Part shown: in pieces, positions 1 to 11,227 of the stretch
Layout of the letters: each line of letters opens with the position of its first letter
Position numbering within the stretch: the stretch's first letter is position 1
DNA from: Phialophora verrucosa
Taxonomy: Eukaryota > Ascomycota > Eurotiomycetes > Chaetothyriales > Herpotrichiellaceae
NCBI GenBank assembly: GCA_002099365.1
Contig: MSED01000009.1
Span: 372,001 to 436,000 of the forward strand
Reading direction: 5' to 3'
DNA length: 64,000 bases
Translations under genes and position numbers: made by a program
Notes under the pieces: model-generated
What the model was told of the DNA's origin: nothing
Databases searched by the model: none
Seen by the model: the letters and a program-made list of their open reading frames with translations, nothing else

Positions 1-315
1 GTTGGTGAATTCATTGCAATACGTGATATTGCGTAGATTGTCGATGTCGTTGAAGTCCCAGTACCCTGAATGACATTAGAAGCCGGTGATGCAGCATGAG
101 CGTCACATGGCGAAGCCCGGCGGGGCCTGGATAGGCACCCGGATTTGCGACTCACCGGCAATGTTGTCAAAGGAGTGATTCTCCAGCATGAGATACACCA
201 CATGCGTGATTTTGCTGCTCAGTGTTTCCCATGTCGACGCTTGGCGGTTAACCGGGAGGGCAAGAGTGGACGAAATGAGTGCAGAAGCACTCAGAACAGA
301 GAGAGTGGAAAACAT
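1..315 (-). CDS. Secreted phosphoesterase (phospholipase C/acid phosphatase superfamily), 5' part only
   Basis: This is the amino-terminal part of a gene that leaves the window at base 1. Exon 1 (315-156) encodes a signal peptide (MFSTLSVLSASALISSTLALP) and the start of the catalytic domain with HVVYLMLENHSFDN, the metal-binding N-terminal motif of the PF04185 phosphoesterase family. An intron runs from 155 (GTGAGT) to 66 (CAG), and exon 2 (65 onward) continues in frame with GYWDFNDIDNLRN, typical of the fungal members. Such proteins are secreted phosphomonoesterases or phospholipase C-like enzymes; substrate cannot be told from this fragment. It is divergent from the iron transporter gene at 1328 and is a distant relative of the acid phosphatase at 3234-4663. 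The family is certain enough; the exact activity is not. Confidence 0.85.
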
Positions 316-1327
316 CTTGACACGAACCTGTGACCTGCTTCCTTCCGTCGTCTGCTTCAGGCACAGAGCAGGTTACCGACCTTTTATGCCTAGTCCGCTC
401 TGCTTTGCATCGCGCCTTGTGCGGCGATTCTTCTCGATACGCAGACATGTCTCAACGGTCTTCTGCCGGACTGTCTCCCGAAGCCTCAGGTGCACACGTC
501 GTCATTGCTACTCATCCCGGGTCTTCGTACAAGTATCAGATAACGAATGCTGTGTCTGGTCGTCGGCACGTTCCCCTTGCCTTTTGCTCAAGGCCTAAGT
601 GCCGGCATGTCACCTTCTGTGTAGGGCAAAACGTACCTTTAACTTTGACCATCAACCGCAAGCTGCGTCTGTGTGGACAACGACATTTGAGGACCCCGTC
701 CCTTGGTTGCATGGAACTTGAAATGAAGAGGAGCTTGAGAGCCTCGTCAAGGGTTTGGTTCCTCTCAGCTCTAAAATTTTGCTAGCAAGGTGGGACTTGC
801 ATTAGCTTCATTGGCGCCTTGCAGGAATGGGAGCTCGAGTCTCGAGAGCTTAGCCGATGCTTGTCTCGACTTGTTTCTTCCGTCCCTGGTAGTGCGAGGG
901 AGTTCACGTGTTCCCAGACCTCCAATCATCTGCTCTAGATTGTCGATGACCACGCACGTTGTCCACGAGGCGGGGAGAGCGACGCAGGAGATCGTCATGC
1001 TGCATAAGAGCTGCGTTCCTGAGCTACCTGCGTGTTCCTTTGACGCACTAAACCCACAGGCTCTCGGATTTTGCTCTCACAAGACCTCCACGTTTCTCTT
1101 TGACAGGCCGTGAAAATGCGACAATCCGGTCCTGATGCTTGCCAAAAGCTTTCTTTGGCACTTTGCATGCAAGGAAACTCCCACACATACCTCATCCGGT
1201 AAGAGAAGGCTGGAGTGCCTCGCTTTCGAGGACAATCTACGTTACATTCGTACAACGAGCCAGGTGCAGGAGATAACGACCGGTGAGTCCGCGAGGATGA
1301 AGACGGTAGGTAGGTAGAGCAATACCG
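316..1327. promoter_or_regulatory. Divergent intergenic region between phosphoesterase and VIT transporter
   Basis: About 1 kb separates the two start codons, so it must carry both promoters. A CACGTG (905-910, followed by T) is present, the core recognised by Pho4/NUC-1-type bHLH regulators. The hexamer is expected about 16 times by chance in 64 kb, so this is only weak support for phosphate control. Open frames here look random. Confidence 0.4.
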
Positions 1328-2407
1328 ATGGCCGGACAGCATCCCATCCGCCCATTGATCTCTCCCCAGAATCCCTCCCCCCGTTCAGTCTTCTACTTGT
1401 TCAACGCGTCGAAAAGACAGCCTGAGCCAACAGCACCCCGTCCGGAAAGCATCTCGCACGAAAAGCGTTTCCACGGGATGTCGGTTGAGAGCTTCGAGGA
1501 TACCAACGCTATGGCGGCCATGCTCAAAGCCCTCATGAACCGCACGTACTCACCCGTGCCCATCGACACAGAGAAAGATGCCATGCTCGGCCAGGCAACT
1601 ATGACAGCAAGCTCAGAAGAAGCCGCCGAGACGAGCAGCCAGTCTTCTGGTGAGACGGCTTGCGAGATACCGATCCCAGGCCGCCCAGAACGCGAGCGCA
1701 CTCCAGTCAACGCGCGGATTGTCTCTGACGCGATCATCGGGCTCTCAGACGGCCTCACAGTCCCCTTCGCCCTGACGGCCGGCCTCTCTGCCCTCGGGGA
1801 TACCAAAGTCGTGGTCTTCGGCGGCCTGGCCGAGCTCATCGCCGGCGCCATCTCCATGGGCCTGGGCGGCTACTTGGGCGCCAAGAGCGAGGAAGCCGCC
1901 TACAATGCGACCTACAGATCAACGCGCACGCAGGTGCTCGAGTCGAGCGGCAACTTGTCCTCGGAAGTCACGTCGATCTTCTCACCCTACCATCTGTCCC
2001 CGTCGCTGCTCAAGGACTTCACGCACCAGCTCATTACGTCCAACAGCCCCGACGCCGTGGTCGACTTCCTCATGCACTTCCAGCACAACACGCCCGAGCC
2101 GGCCGCGAGTCGGGCCGTCACATGTGCGCTCACAATCGCGCTGGGCTACTTCATCGGCGGCTTCATCCCGCTCGTGCCATACTTCTTCACCAACCACGTC
2201 ACAGACGGGCTGGTCTGGAGCGTCAGCGTCATGATCGTCGCGCTGTTCGCGTTTGGCTACGTCAAGACAGGCTACGTTGAAGGCTGGAGGGGGTGGAAAT
2301 GCGTCCGATGCAATCTCTGGGGTGCGGGACAGATGGTCATTGTTGGCGGCGCAGCAGCTGGATGTGCAATGGGTGTTGTTCGCCTGTTCAGTTCTCTGCA
2401 GCTATGA
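1328..2407 (+). CDS. CCC1: Vacuolar iron transporter, Ccc1/VIT1 family
   Basis: Intronless, 359 residues. The protein moves Fe2+ (and often Mn2+) from cytosol into the vacuole for storage and detoxification. A variable, hydrophilic N-terminus of about 125 residues precedes the family signature from about residue 130 (RIVSDAIIGLSDGLTVPFAL, the first membrane helix with its conserved Asp), then GGLAELIAGAISMGLGGYLG (about 165-184), a cytosolic helical segment of about 185-260 containing the metal-binding domain region, and three further helices (about 262-290, 293-312 and 333-353). Five helices in all match the family. Yeast Ccc1 is 322 residues. An in-frame ATG further in (codon 51, base 1478) is an alternative start, as the N-terminus is not conserved. 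A multicopper oxidase lies 3 kb downstream, a possible iron-related neighbour. Confidence 0.93.
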   Translation: MAGQHPIRPLISPQNPSPRSVFYLFNASKRQPEPTAPRPESISHEKRFHGMSVESFEDTNAMAAMLKALMNRTYSPVPIDTEKDAMLGQATMTASSEEAAETSSQSSGETACEIPIPGRPERERTPVNARIVSDAIIGLSDGLTVPFALTAGLSALGDTKVVVFGGLAELIAGAISMGLGGYLGAKSEEAAYNATYRSTRTQVLESSGNLSSEVTSIFSPYHLSPSLLKDFTHQLITSNSPDAVVDFLMHFQHNTPEPAASRAVTCALTIALGYFIGGFIPLVPYFFTNHVTDGLVWSVSVMIVALFAFGYVKTGYVEGWRGWKCVRCNLWGAGQMVIVGGAAAGCAMGVVRLFSSLQL

Positions 2408-3233
2408 TGGAATGAGAACGGGCCACTGTAGGTTTAGTACACACAGTACGGGTAAATTATGGAGTAGGTGTTCATGGTCGTATTCGTGCTCACATTACTG
2501 TTTCACGCATAAGAGAGAGAGGGAGTGATACTCGTATGACAAACCTACCATTCGCTCTGCTGGAGAAACTGTTGGTTCACGCGTGAGCGAGCGAATCAAA
2601 ACTCCAAGATCCAGCATTCACATCGAGGTACAGTACCCAGCATGCGCTTCTCTCAATGCGCATCCCGGTAGCTTTTGGGACTCAGCCCCGGATCCTTGTC
2701 AAGAATACCTACTTGTAGCTTGGCCCGGCGATCCCACGGTGTAATCTCTGGCCAATTAGCTTTTCGTATCAGCGAAGGTGGCCCTGCTAGGGAATAGGTT
2801 TGACCGCAAGATTCGGTGCGAGGAGCTCTTTTCGGTGGGATTCACCATGCATGCTTCTCGTAGACTTTTTTTTGCCGCATGTATTCACACGATAGTGGTA
2901 CTGGAAGGCGGCTAGAATAACGGGTTCGAGGTCCACAGTCCGAGTACCTGCACACAGAACATGAAGCTTCTGAAGTTTCCTGCCCTGCCGATCACCGCCG
3001 TGTTCATGTTTACTGGCACGTGTCACCGAGGAGAAAGACGCAAAAGGAAAGAAAATGAGTTGGGCTTCATACACTAGTTCCACTGGATCCAATCGGAGAG
3101 ATTATATTTTGTAAGGATGATTGTACTGCTATTCTCCCCCACCCTCATTCTTATGCTCTACGCCCCTACGCGGGAAGGCCTCCCTGTCGAGCCAGCCATC
3201 CGAACGAACAGCCGTCCACTTTGCTAACAATCC
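2408..3233. other. Convergent intergenic region, no gene seen
   Basis: These 826 bp lie between the stop codons of two convergent genes. They probably hold both 3' UTRs. Open frames are short and lack domain-like sequence. Confidence 0.6.
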
Positions 3234-4663
3234 TCAGGGGACGTCGTTGCCAGTCTTGGCATCATACGGGTACGGGCTGGTATAGTTGAAGGTGGCAACC
3301 TTCCCCTTGTACGTGTTGACCACTGATTTCAAGACGCCCTTGCCGTGGGCACAGGTGGACGAGTTTGTGGGAATCGGCCATGCGGAGACATATTCGGCAT
3401 CAGAGAGAGGGCCGGGGTATGATGAGTTGAAGAACAATCCCTTGGTGTTGACGTTGGCGTTCTTGTAGCTGCACGACTTTGTTAGTTTAGACTGGATTTG
3501 TATGTGGCTCTGGAGGTTCAATTGGGATCTCAAAGGAAGATATGGAACTCACCCAGTCTTGTTGGAGACAATCTCAAACACGTTGGCGTGGCAGTCCCAG
3601 CGTCCGAGGGATGGGAGGCCCCAGTTCTGAGAGACCGTAGCGATAGTGGAGTAGTGGTTGTAAAAGGTATTGTCCTTGGTTCCTTTCAGGTTCGCGGGAA
3701 TAGCACCGCCGACAAGGATGGAGAAGATCTTGTTCTGAATGCCGTATGATTCGTTTTCGTCGAAAGTCAGCAACATGAGGGTATTGTTCCATGCGTACTC
3801 GTTGCTCATGAGGGGCTCGACGAAGGTGCGTAACCAAGTTGAAGCAAAGGTGACGTTGGTGTCATGAGCGTCCTACAAAGGTTCGTTAGTATATATCGCA
3901 TGAAGCGGAATTAACCACACAAGATTGGCAGCCCTGGGAGACCTACATTGGTCATGTTAGGAGTGATAAACGCCCACTGAGGCAATGTCTGGTTCGCGAG
4001 ATCGTTCTGGAAGCCATCTAACCCCTTGATCATCTCTCGTCGAGTGGCGTTGTTGGTGATGGACTTGTAGAGGATCAAAGGATTGTGCTTGCGGACATAG
4101 TCGTTGGCGAAGGTCTGCTGGTTGGAAAAGTTGAAGCCTTGAAACCCTGGGAATGGGATGTCCTCCTGGTACTCGGCCCAGGAAATGCCCTTGGTCTCGA
4201 GCAGATCGACCACCGTGGCAACGTCTGCGGGGATCTGATGGAAATCATCGTTGTCCATGCCAAAGGTATCGCCTCCAGCTGCGGCGCAGTAGTTTGGCTC
4301 GGAAGGATGGGTGGTAGCGAAGTAATTGGTCAGCGTGATTCCCTGTGCTGTGCCGTTGTTAGCACGTGAGATTGGTAGGACAACCAGGCTTTGTCAAATC
4401 TGGCAAGACTCACAAGCGAGGAACTGCTGGTCTGGGTTGCCAGAAGCAGCCGAGTAGTCGGTGTTCTCCAGCCAGATTTGGTAGAAGCGGTTGAATGCCA
4501 GGCCCTTGACATTGCTCACCGGCGAGACGCTGGTGGCTGTGGCGGCTGATTGTTCAATCTGTGTGAGTGTAGGTTCGATCGTCGAGACGGGGGGAGGGGA
4601 CTGGTATGGAATGGCAGCTGCCAAAGAGCCCGCAGCAACGAGCAGAGCAATTGACTTCATCAT
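3234..4663 (-). CDS. phoA: Secreted acid phosphatase (PhoA-type phosphoesterase)
   Basis: Four exons on the minus strand: 4663-4414, 4347-3947, 3872-3553 and 3468-3234, giving 401 residues. All junctions use GT..AG and keep frame. The protein starts with a signal peptide (MMKSIALLVAAGSLAAAIP) and continues with FNRFYQIWLENTDYSAA, the N-terminal metal-site motif of fungal phosphate-repressible acid phosphatases in the PF04185 family. Further conserved elements are THPSEPNYCAAAGGD, AFITPNMTNDAHDTN across the exon 2/3 junction, and the metal-binding LLTFDENES followed by the H-Y-S motif (FYNHYSTIATV). Several N-x-S/T sites fit secretion. It releases inorganic phosphate from organic esters outside the cell. 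It is divergent from the oxidase gene at 5626. Confidence 0.92.
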
Positions 4664-5625
4664 CTTGTGCGAAAGTCTTGTAGTCTCAATGCAATCGTAC
4701 GATGGTTATCCTGGAGCTGGAAAGAGAATGGTCCCTCGTTTGAGGGCGAAAGACATCATCTTTTATGCTTCAGCCCACAAGGCAGGAGAAAAAAGTTCCT
4801 TGCCAGGCACTCGTAAGAAAGCTGCAAGCTCCGTCGCTGCAGGGCCACAGCTGCGAGCATGCTCTCTGCGTCGCATCAGATTCTCGAACAAGATACAGTA
4901 GCTCGACGACCGCGGCTCGCCTGTTCGGGCAAGTGAATGAGTCCCGCCCCAGGCGGGAAAGGAGGAAACAGCCAAACAAAACTGTGGACCAAGCTTTAGT
5001 GCCATGGCGCCTGGCCAAAGCTTGAGCTCTAGTGGGGCTGTGACGTTGCTCTAGTGGGTCTTGTTCCAACGCTAGAGCCGAGGCTAACGACCCGCGCCAA
5101 GGCGTTAGGCCAACCGCGCGAGCGCGAGGAGGCACGTGTCCCTGCCGACTCTTCCTTTCCTTCGCAAACCTCGTGCCTGAGCATCTGCCAGCAGGGTTAC
5201 AACGATTAGAAAAACGTCTTCCTGATAGGATGGAGACACGGGAGACTCTTTCCAAGGGCGTCTTCGGAGTCTGCGCGGGCAACATTGAGCGATTCCAGGA
5301 ACGTAGGCCAGAACCGAGAGACCACAACCAGCCTTGCCATTCTCTTATCGAACAGCCATTCGTGCTGCGACGTTCGCCCACGCAGCCACTGCATGAGCGA
5401 TGAAGGATCTCCGAGCGGTTAGTCTAGGTTGCTTTCATGATGGAGCACCTTGATTCCCTCGCTTAGAATCATGTTTTATCGCTCAGATTTTCACCGTGGG
5501 GATTTGTACGAGGGGAATATTGAGAGCGCGCCCCGTTTTGGAGGGTGTTTTTACTTCGCGTTTGCTTCTACAGATTGTCCGAGTAGGCCGCCTTCTAGCC
5601 CTCATTCCAGGGGACAGAACGGAAA
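4664..5625. promoter_or_regulatory. Divergent promoter region of acid phosphatase and multicopper oxidase
   Basis: The 962 bp between two start codons holds one CACGTG (5133-5138, context GGCACGTGTC), which fits a Pho4/NUC-1-like site about 470 bp upstream of the phosphatase. Another lies inside phosphatase intron 1 (4363-4368). Both could be chance. No gene is seen. Confidence 0.35.
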
Positions 5626-7819
5626 ATGGCACAAGATACTTCCGTCGAGAAGAATGCCACCCAAGAGCGGAGACATCCTGCCACGTTGGAGGGCCAGGCC
5701 TCACCAAATGCGAAGGAGAACGGTACTAGATCCGACGCCTCGCGAAGGCGACGAATATACCTTGCAATCATTGTGGCTATTATTGTTGTCCTTGCACTGG
5801 CATTAGGTTTAGGTCTTGGGTTGGGATTGAAGCACTCCAGCAAGTCGAATTCCGATATATCCTCAGGGTCGCCGTTGCCATCAAACCCTCAGATACCGAG
5901 TGAAGGCTCGCAAGCATCACTGTCCGTACCGGCATGGAGGTCGAATGTCGAAGACTATACCCTCGACATTGCAAGTTGGGACTTCAACGCGCCGCCAACA
6001 ACGCGAGAGTACAACTTCACGCTCAGGGAGATTCAATTATCCCCCGATGGTGTGTTCCGTACGATGATTGCCATCAATGGTCGCTTCCCTGGGCCACTGA
6101 TTCGCGCTAATATGGGGGACCGTCTCGTCATAAATGTGCAGAACAACCTTCCCAATGGCACTGCCATCCACTGGCATGGTCTGTTCCAGAATGGGACAAA
6201 TTGGATGGATGGCACTTCAGGAATCACTCAGTGCCCGATCCCTCCTAGCGGAGGTAGGTTTACCTACAATTTGTGAGTCTTCTGAAAATTTACCTCCCTA
6301 ATTTTCGAGCCCTGTGTCCTTTTGTGCTGACATTGATGTAGCACTTTAGACAACCAATTCGGGACTTATTGGTACCACACCCATTATTCAACAACGAATG
6401 GTAAGTCTATGTCAAATTGTAGGCAGCTGAGAACTGTCCTGATTCCTATCCTCATAAGTTATCTCGAAACTCTGACGACAAAGTAGGAGATGGCCCCGTT
6501 GGTCCACTGATCATCCACTCACCGGATGAAGTCAAGATGCAAAAGTACTACGATGTTGACCAGGTTGTACTCCTCCAAGACTGGTATCATGACTATAGCC
6601 AGGCGCTTCTGCCTGACTACCTTGCTAGTGGAAGCGAGAACGGCGAGCCTGTGCCCGACAATGGCTTGATCCAGGTATGTCTCGCAAGATGGAATTATCT
6701 GCTGGGACTCTTCCAAACAGCCATATGTCCTGCCAGTGGATTTGTACGTTGACGTCGAACTAGGGCACCAACTACTTCAATTGTTCAACGCTCGATCCTG
6801 ATAGCGGCTACGTGTGCGAGCAAAATTCCACGCGTGCAGTCTTGACGGTAGAGCACGACAAGCGTTATCGATACCGGCTCATCAACACCGGCGCTTTCGC
6901 GACGTTCGAGTTCTCCATTGACAACCACCCACTATCGGTTATTGAAGCAGATGGCACTGCCACCGAACCGCTGGCCGTCCATCGTCTGGACATTGCAGTC
7001 GCACAGAGATACTCTGTCGTCATTCACGCCAACCAATCGTCAGCATCAAACTACTGGATGCGCGCTCAACTGAATACTTTCTGCTTCGGAGACGATAACC
7101 CGATCCTCGACGCCGATGCTCGCGCTCTGATAACGTATACGAACAGCACTACTGCGCCCACAAACTCTGTCGACTGGAATGACGCACTGGACGTCGAGTG
7201 CGTGGGCCTCAACTCCTCGTTATTGACTCCAATGTTCGAGACCGACGCACCACCCGCCACGATCATGTACGGCGTCGCGGCCAACTTCCAGATTGGCGAC
7301 TATGCACTTGATCGCGCTTACATCAACGGGACTTCCTGGGTCATGTCGGACGTACCGACGCTCAACCAGGCAGTTGCTGGCCTCGAGGCAGCAAACTCCA
7401 ATTTTACGACATCAGGAGTCAGCTCGGCCTTCAGTGCTAACCAGTATGTCATTGATGTTCCTGACGTCGCGGTCGTGGATCTTCTGATCACCAACTACGA
7501 CGAGGGTGCGCACCCTTTCCATCTGCACGGCCACAGCTTCTGGATCCTCGCCACGAGCCCTGATCAATACTTTGACTGGTCCACATACCCAGCGCTGAAC
7601 ACGACGCTTTCCAATGTGATGAGGCGAGATACCATCATGATCGATGCGTACGGTTGGGCACTCATCCGTTTTGTGGCGGACAATCCGGGCCTGTGGGCCT
7701 TGCATTGTCACATCAGCTGGCACATGGAGTCCGGCCTGCTGATGCAGTTCCAGACGAGGAACGATATCATGAAGACATGGACTTTGCCTTCGGATGTACT
7801 TGGGCTCTGCTCGGCATAA
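5626..7819 (+). CDS. Membrane-anchored multicopper oxidase (laccase/ferroxidase superfamily)
   Basis: Four exons: 5626-6272, 6342-6400, 6487-6674 and 6764-7819, giving 649 residues. All four copper-ligand motifs of the family are present: HWHGLFQ, YHTHYS, HPFHLHGHSF and HCHISWHMESGL, so the type 1, 2 and 3 copper centres should be intact. The enzyme oxidises phenols, metals or similar donors with reduction of O2 to water. Residues 44-68 form a hydrophobic segment (IYLAIIVAIIVVLALALG, then a GL repeat) preceded by RRRR. This predicts a type II anchor with the catalytic domain outside, unlike secreted laccases (cleaved signal) and Fet3 (C-terminal anchor). Ferroxidase, laccase or pigment-pathway oxidase cannot be separated by eye. 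The Ccc1 gene nearby makes an iron role worth testing. Confidence 0.9.
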
Positions 7820-8285
7820 AGCACCCATGCATGTACAGGCGTAGTGATAGGATGCAGCTCCACCAAATCTTGCAACTCGCCTACCTACTCTGTTATGAAA
7901 CGTTTGCATCCATCTCTGAGTCTTACCAAATGATCAGCAGCACCTTGGAGCTCTCTCTCGTAAGATGTATGGAGCGTCACGTGGCGATATGCCAAGGCCT
8001 CGCAGGCTCGATTGAGCCTGGCGGCGGGAGACGCGCACTAGTGTTAAAAGGGACTAGTCAGGGACGAGGGAGGCGCGTCGACTCCAGCCCAAGGGATGGA
8101 GGACGAGGACCGAAAGATTCTGGAGAAGCGTGTTTGTTCTTTCAGCAACCTTTCAATCATTCCTTCGTGCCATTCATTCACATTCTTTGTTCCGTTCCCT
8201 TCCACCTTATAGTCACTCCTTCCTGCTCCGTGTCGATTTCTCCAGGCTTGGTCGAATTCCGTAATTGCAACTCATCCCATCCACC
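7820..8285. other. Intergenic, glucanase promoter
   Basis: This 466-bp stretch has a CT-rich section (about 8160-8260) just before the glucanase start, common in highly expressed fungal promoters, and a CACGTG at 7978-7983. No gene is seen. Confidence 0.5.
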
Positions 8286-9398
8286 ATGCAACTCCGCGAC
8301 ATCCTCTCCACAGCTCTGGCAACGGCACCGCTGGCAGTGTCCGCTGCCGGCACACTTGGCTTTGCCGTGGGAAACACCAATGCTGATGGCTCCTGCAAGG
8401 TCCAATCCGACTTTGAAGCCGACTTCGCGGCCATCCTGAGCAATACCGATGCTCAAATAGTTCGCACCTACTCCTCTTCCGATATCTTTGGCAACCCGTG
8501 CCACACTCCCTCGGAGGTCCTGCCAGCTGCGCAGAAGGCGGGGATCAAAGTGCTGTTGGGCATGTGGTGAGTAGGCAATATGGACAGACGAAAGAGAGAG
8601 CCGGCACTGATATGTGTTGTCGCTTTAGGCCCGACGGGGGTGCGTACGACAAGGAGAAGGCAGCGGTCGACGAAGCAGACCCGACCTCTTTCGGCGATAC
8701 TCTCTACGGCATCTCAATCGGCTCCGAGGGCATGTATCGAGGGACATACAATGGCGATGAGCTCCTGGGCTGGATCTCCGACATGCAAAAGTCATACCCT
8801 AATACACAACTTGGAACTGCCGACAGTTGGAACTGCTGGAACAACGGTTCCATGGACGCCATCATCAACAGCGGGATTCAATTGATGTAGGGCTCGCTAG
8901 TGTGTATACTTTTTGAGAACCCCGCTGACCAAGGTATATTAATATAGACTCGCCAACGGGTTCGCCTACTGGCAGTACCAGGACATTTCCAACGCCACCA
9001 AGACCTACTTCGACGACATGGCCGCAGCGCTAGGGCACGTCCAGGAAGTCACCGGCAGCCTGGACAAGGTGCACTTCATGAACGGCGGTACGTCCTAACA
9101 TGCCCTTATCCCACCGCATAGCTCAGACTAACGGTTTTTCTCTTGCTTAGAAACTGGCTGGCCAGGCACAGGCGGTTCCGACGCCGGCGCAGCCAAAGCA
9201 GGTGACGACAACATGGAAACCTATTGGCGTTCCGCCGTATGCGGCCTCTTGGACTGGGGCGTCGATCTCTTCTGGTTCGAGGCATTCGACGAGCCGAACA
9301 AGGCCGACGCCATCGGCGACAACGGACAAGTTGCGAGTGAGAAGCATTGGGGCAGCTTCACCAGCGACCGCTCCCCGAAGTTCGACATGCATTGCTAG
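8286..9398 (+). CDS. BGL2: Cell-wall glucan 1,3-beta-glucosidase/transferase, GH17 (Bgl2/Bgt1-like)
   Basis: Four exons: 8286-8566, 8629-8886, 8948-9087 and 9151-9398, giving 308 residues, close to yeast Bgl2 (313). The start at 8286 has a good context (CCACCATGC) and leads straight into a signal peptide; an in-frame ATG at 8265 would add seven residues before it. The mature protein begins GTLGFAVGN, as in Bgl2. The GH17 catalytic glutamates are visible in GISIGSEGMYR (acid/base) and MNGETGWPGTGG (nucleophile, formed across the exon 3/4 junction). LFWFEAFDEPNK and EKHWGSFTSD near the C-terminus are also family hallmarks. It cleaves or rearranges beta-1,3-glucan in the cell wall. There is no GPI signal at the C-terminus. 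Confidence 0.94.
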
Positions 9399-10060
9399 AT
9401 TGGCTACGGGAGATATCTGCTCAGGCGACGCCCACCCAGTTGGAATCATGTTTTGCATACATGACATGTTGTACATTTGTCTGGGGAGCGGGCGTCCGTT
9501 GGGGTCTGCCTGGCCCGCACACGGCGATGTGTACTCCAACTACAATCCGGGAATACATTCAGGAATTGTGAAGGACATTCTCTGCGGGAAAGAGTTCACA
9601 AAAAGTTCACAAAAGGTGTGCAGAGATCAATGTACGTTCGCGGGGGGACAACATACACCGGTAGAACAAAATCAAATCTTTCGAGCAGGGCCTGCAGGCT
9701 TCATTGCATGTTCAATTCCATCCGAGATACCGAGTATACAAAGATTGCTGGACAGCCAAGTCCTGATCATACGTGTCTGTTCTTTCTGTTTGTTCAGGTC
9801 ATGCCGATTTGTGCAGTCTGTCCATCGAATATACATATGGGGAGAAGCATCGTCCCAGCCAGCGCCAGCGGCTCATCCAATACAAGACGATCATTACCCC
9901 GTGTAGCTTCGTGCTCCGTATTGACAGGTCAGGTTATCTGCATTCCCATGCTGTGTCCAACTCCAAGTCGTGCCATGCATTAATATGCTCCGCTAATAAC
10001 AAACGGTAAGATTTGTTTATGAGACGTTCCTCCAATCAACTCTCGGGCCAGACTAGATCA
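9399..10060. other. Convergent intergenic region, no gene seen
   Basis: These 662 bp between convergent stops hold 3' UTR-like sequence and a small direct repeat of TTCACAAAA (about 9595-9613). No coding signal is recognisable. Confidence 0.5.
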
Positions 10061-11227
10061 TCACCGTCTCGACCGCGACCGGCTGCTTCGCCTCGTTCTT
10101 CGATCGGAGGAGCTTTCACTACCTGCGGATAGAGATTAGTAACCATAACACACATGTTTGGGCTGAGTGGTGGTATTATACTCACTTGAAAGTCTGGAAT
10201 CCGTGTAGTACGAGCTATCGTAGGATACCGAGCTGCCCTTGTCGCTGCGCCGGTTCTTCCTCTTCAAGCCGAGCCACAGTGCCAACGCGCCTAGTCCGGC
10301 AGCCATCCAGCCCGCCGTGCCCCAGCCGCTCCTCCTCTTCTCCTCCACCACCTCGGACCTTGCAGGTCTGGTGCCGAACCACGTTCTTCGGCCTCTGCCA
10401 CCGTGGTGAGAGTGTCTCTCGACGTAGACTTCCTCCTCTGTCCGTCTTTTTCTGGGCCCCAGCCCGAAGATGGCTAGTAACCCGTCGATCAGGCCTTTGA
10501 AGATGCAGCAGGCGCAGAAGAGGAGGAGCAGGAAGATGCCGACGATCACGCCGATGACAATGCCCGCAATCGCGCCGCCGCTTAGACCGCCTCCGGAGCT
10601 GGACTGTGTTCCAACAATGATACTTCCGTCGGTACTCACGGGCGTCACGAAGGGCTGGGTGGTCGTAGCACCTCCGATACTCGTGACGGTGACGAGCGTG
10701 TTGCTAGTGGGTCGGATCGGGGCGCTAGCTGTGTTGGTGATGACCGTAGTCACAGTGTAGAGGCTGCTGTAGTATCCGGAACTGCCTCCGCCCACAGCTG
10801 CGCAAATCCCAGCTGCTTGACAGAACTGCCCTGAGAGGCAGCAGACGTTACCGCATGGGGTTTCGCCCAAAGAGTATGAACAACTGAGAGTGGTTGTTGG
10901 AATGTACGAACTGAACGTCTCGGTGACGGTCTTGAGATCCGTTTGTACGTAGGTTGTTGTATAGTACTGCCACTGTCCTGCAGCGGTCGTAGCGGCTGTT
11001 CCGGCGCCGCACTGGGCTTGGTCGTTGGAATCGGTGTAACAAACTTCATCGGCTCCGCAGCATAGCTGTCCGTAGTATCCGCATGGATTTGAGCATCTCT
11101 TTCTGACATCTTGGAGATCTTCGAAGCTGCGTAGCAGGTCCGGTATGAGGCCCGCAATGACGGGTCTCGAGAGGAGGGCGGTGAGGACGAGGGAGGTGAG
11201 GGAAGATGGCATGTCGCCGACTCGCAT
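10061..11227 (-). CDS. Single-pass membrane protein with Cys-rich ectodomain
   Basis: Two exons: 11227-10186 and 10122-10061, giving 367 residues; the second exon encodes an Arg/Ser-rich tail ending SRSRSRR. The frame is open further upstream, but the start at 11227 (or 11212, MPSSL) places a signal peptide at the N-terminus. The ectodomain has two Cys clusters, CSNPCGYYGQLCCGADEVC (about 45-63) and a second with CGNVCCLSGQFC (about 125-136), each followed by a Thr/Ser-rich stretch likely to be O-glycosylated. A strong transmembrane helix (AGIVIGVIVGIFLLLLFCACC) follows at about 220-241, then basic cytosolic sequence with another hydrophobic run (WMAAGLGALALWLGL). The layout resembles fungal wall-stress sensors or surface receptors, but I recognise no named family. 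Confidence 0.8.

Noticed and set aside
905..910. CACGTG boxes as proof of phosphate control
   Set aside because: The hexamer occurs about as often in the window as chance predicts (about 16 per 64 kb), including in places unrelated to phosphate genes; kept only as weak notes.
2915..2940. GGGTTCGAGGTCC resembling a tRNA B-box
   Set aside because: It carries an extra base against the consensus and no cloverleaf can be drawn around it.
7412..7909. 165-codon minus-strand frame
   Set aside because: Antisense shadow of the multicopper oxidase.
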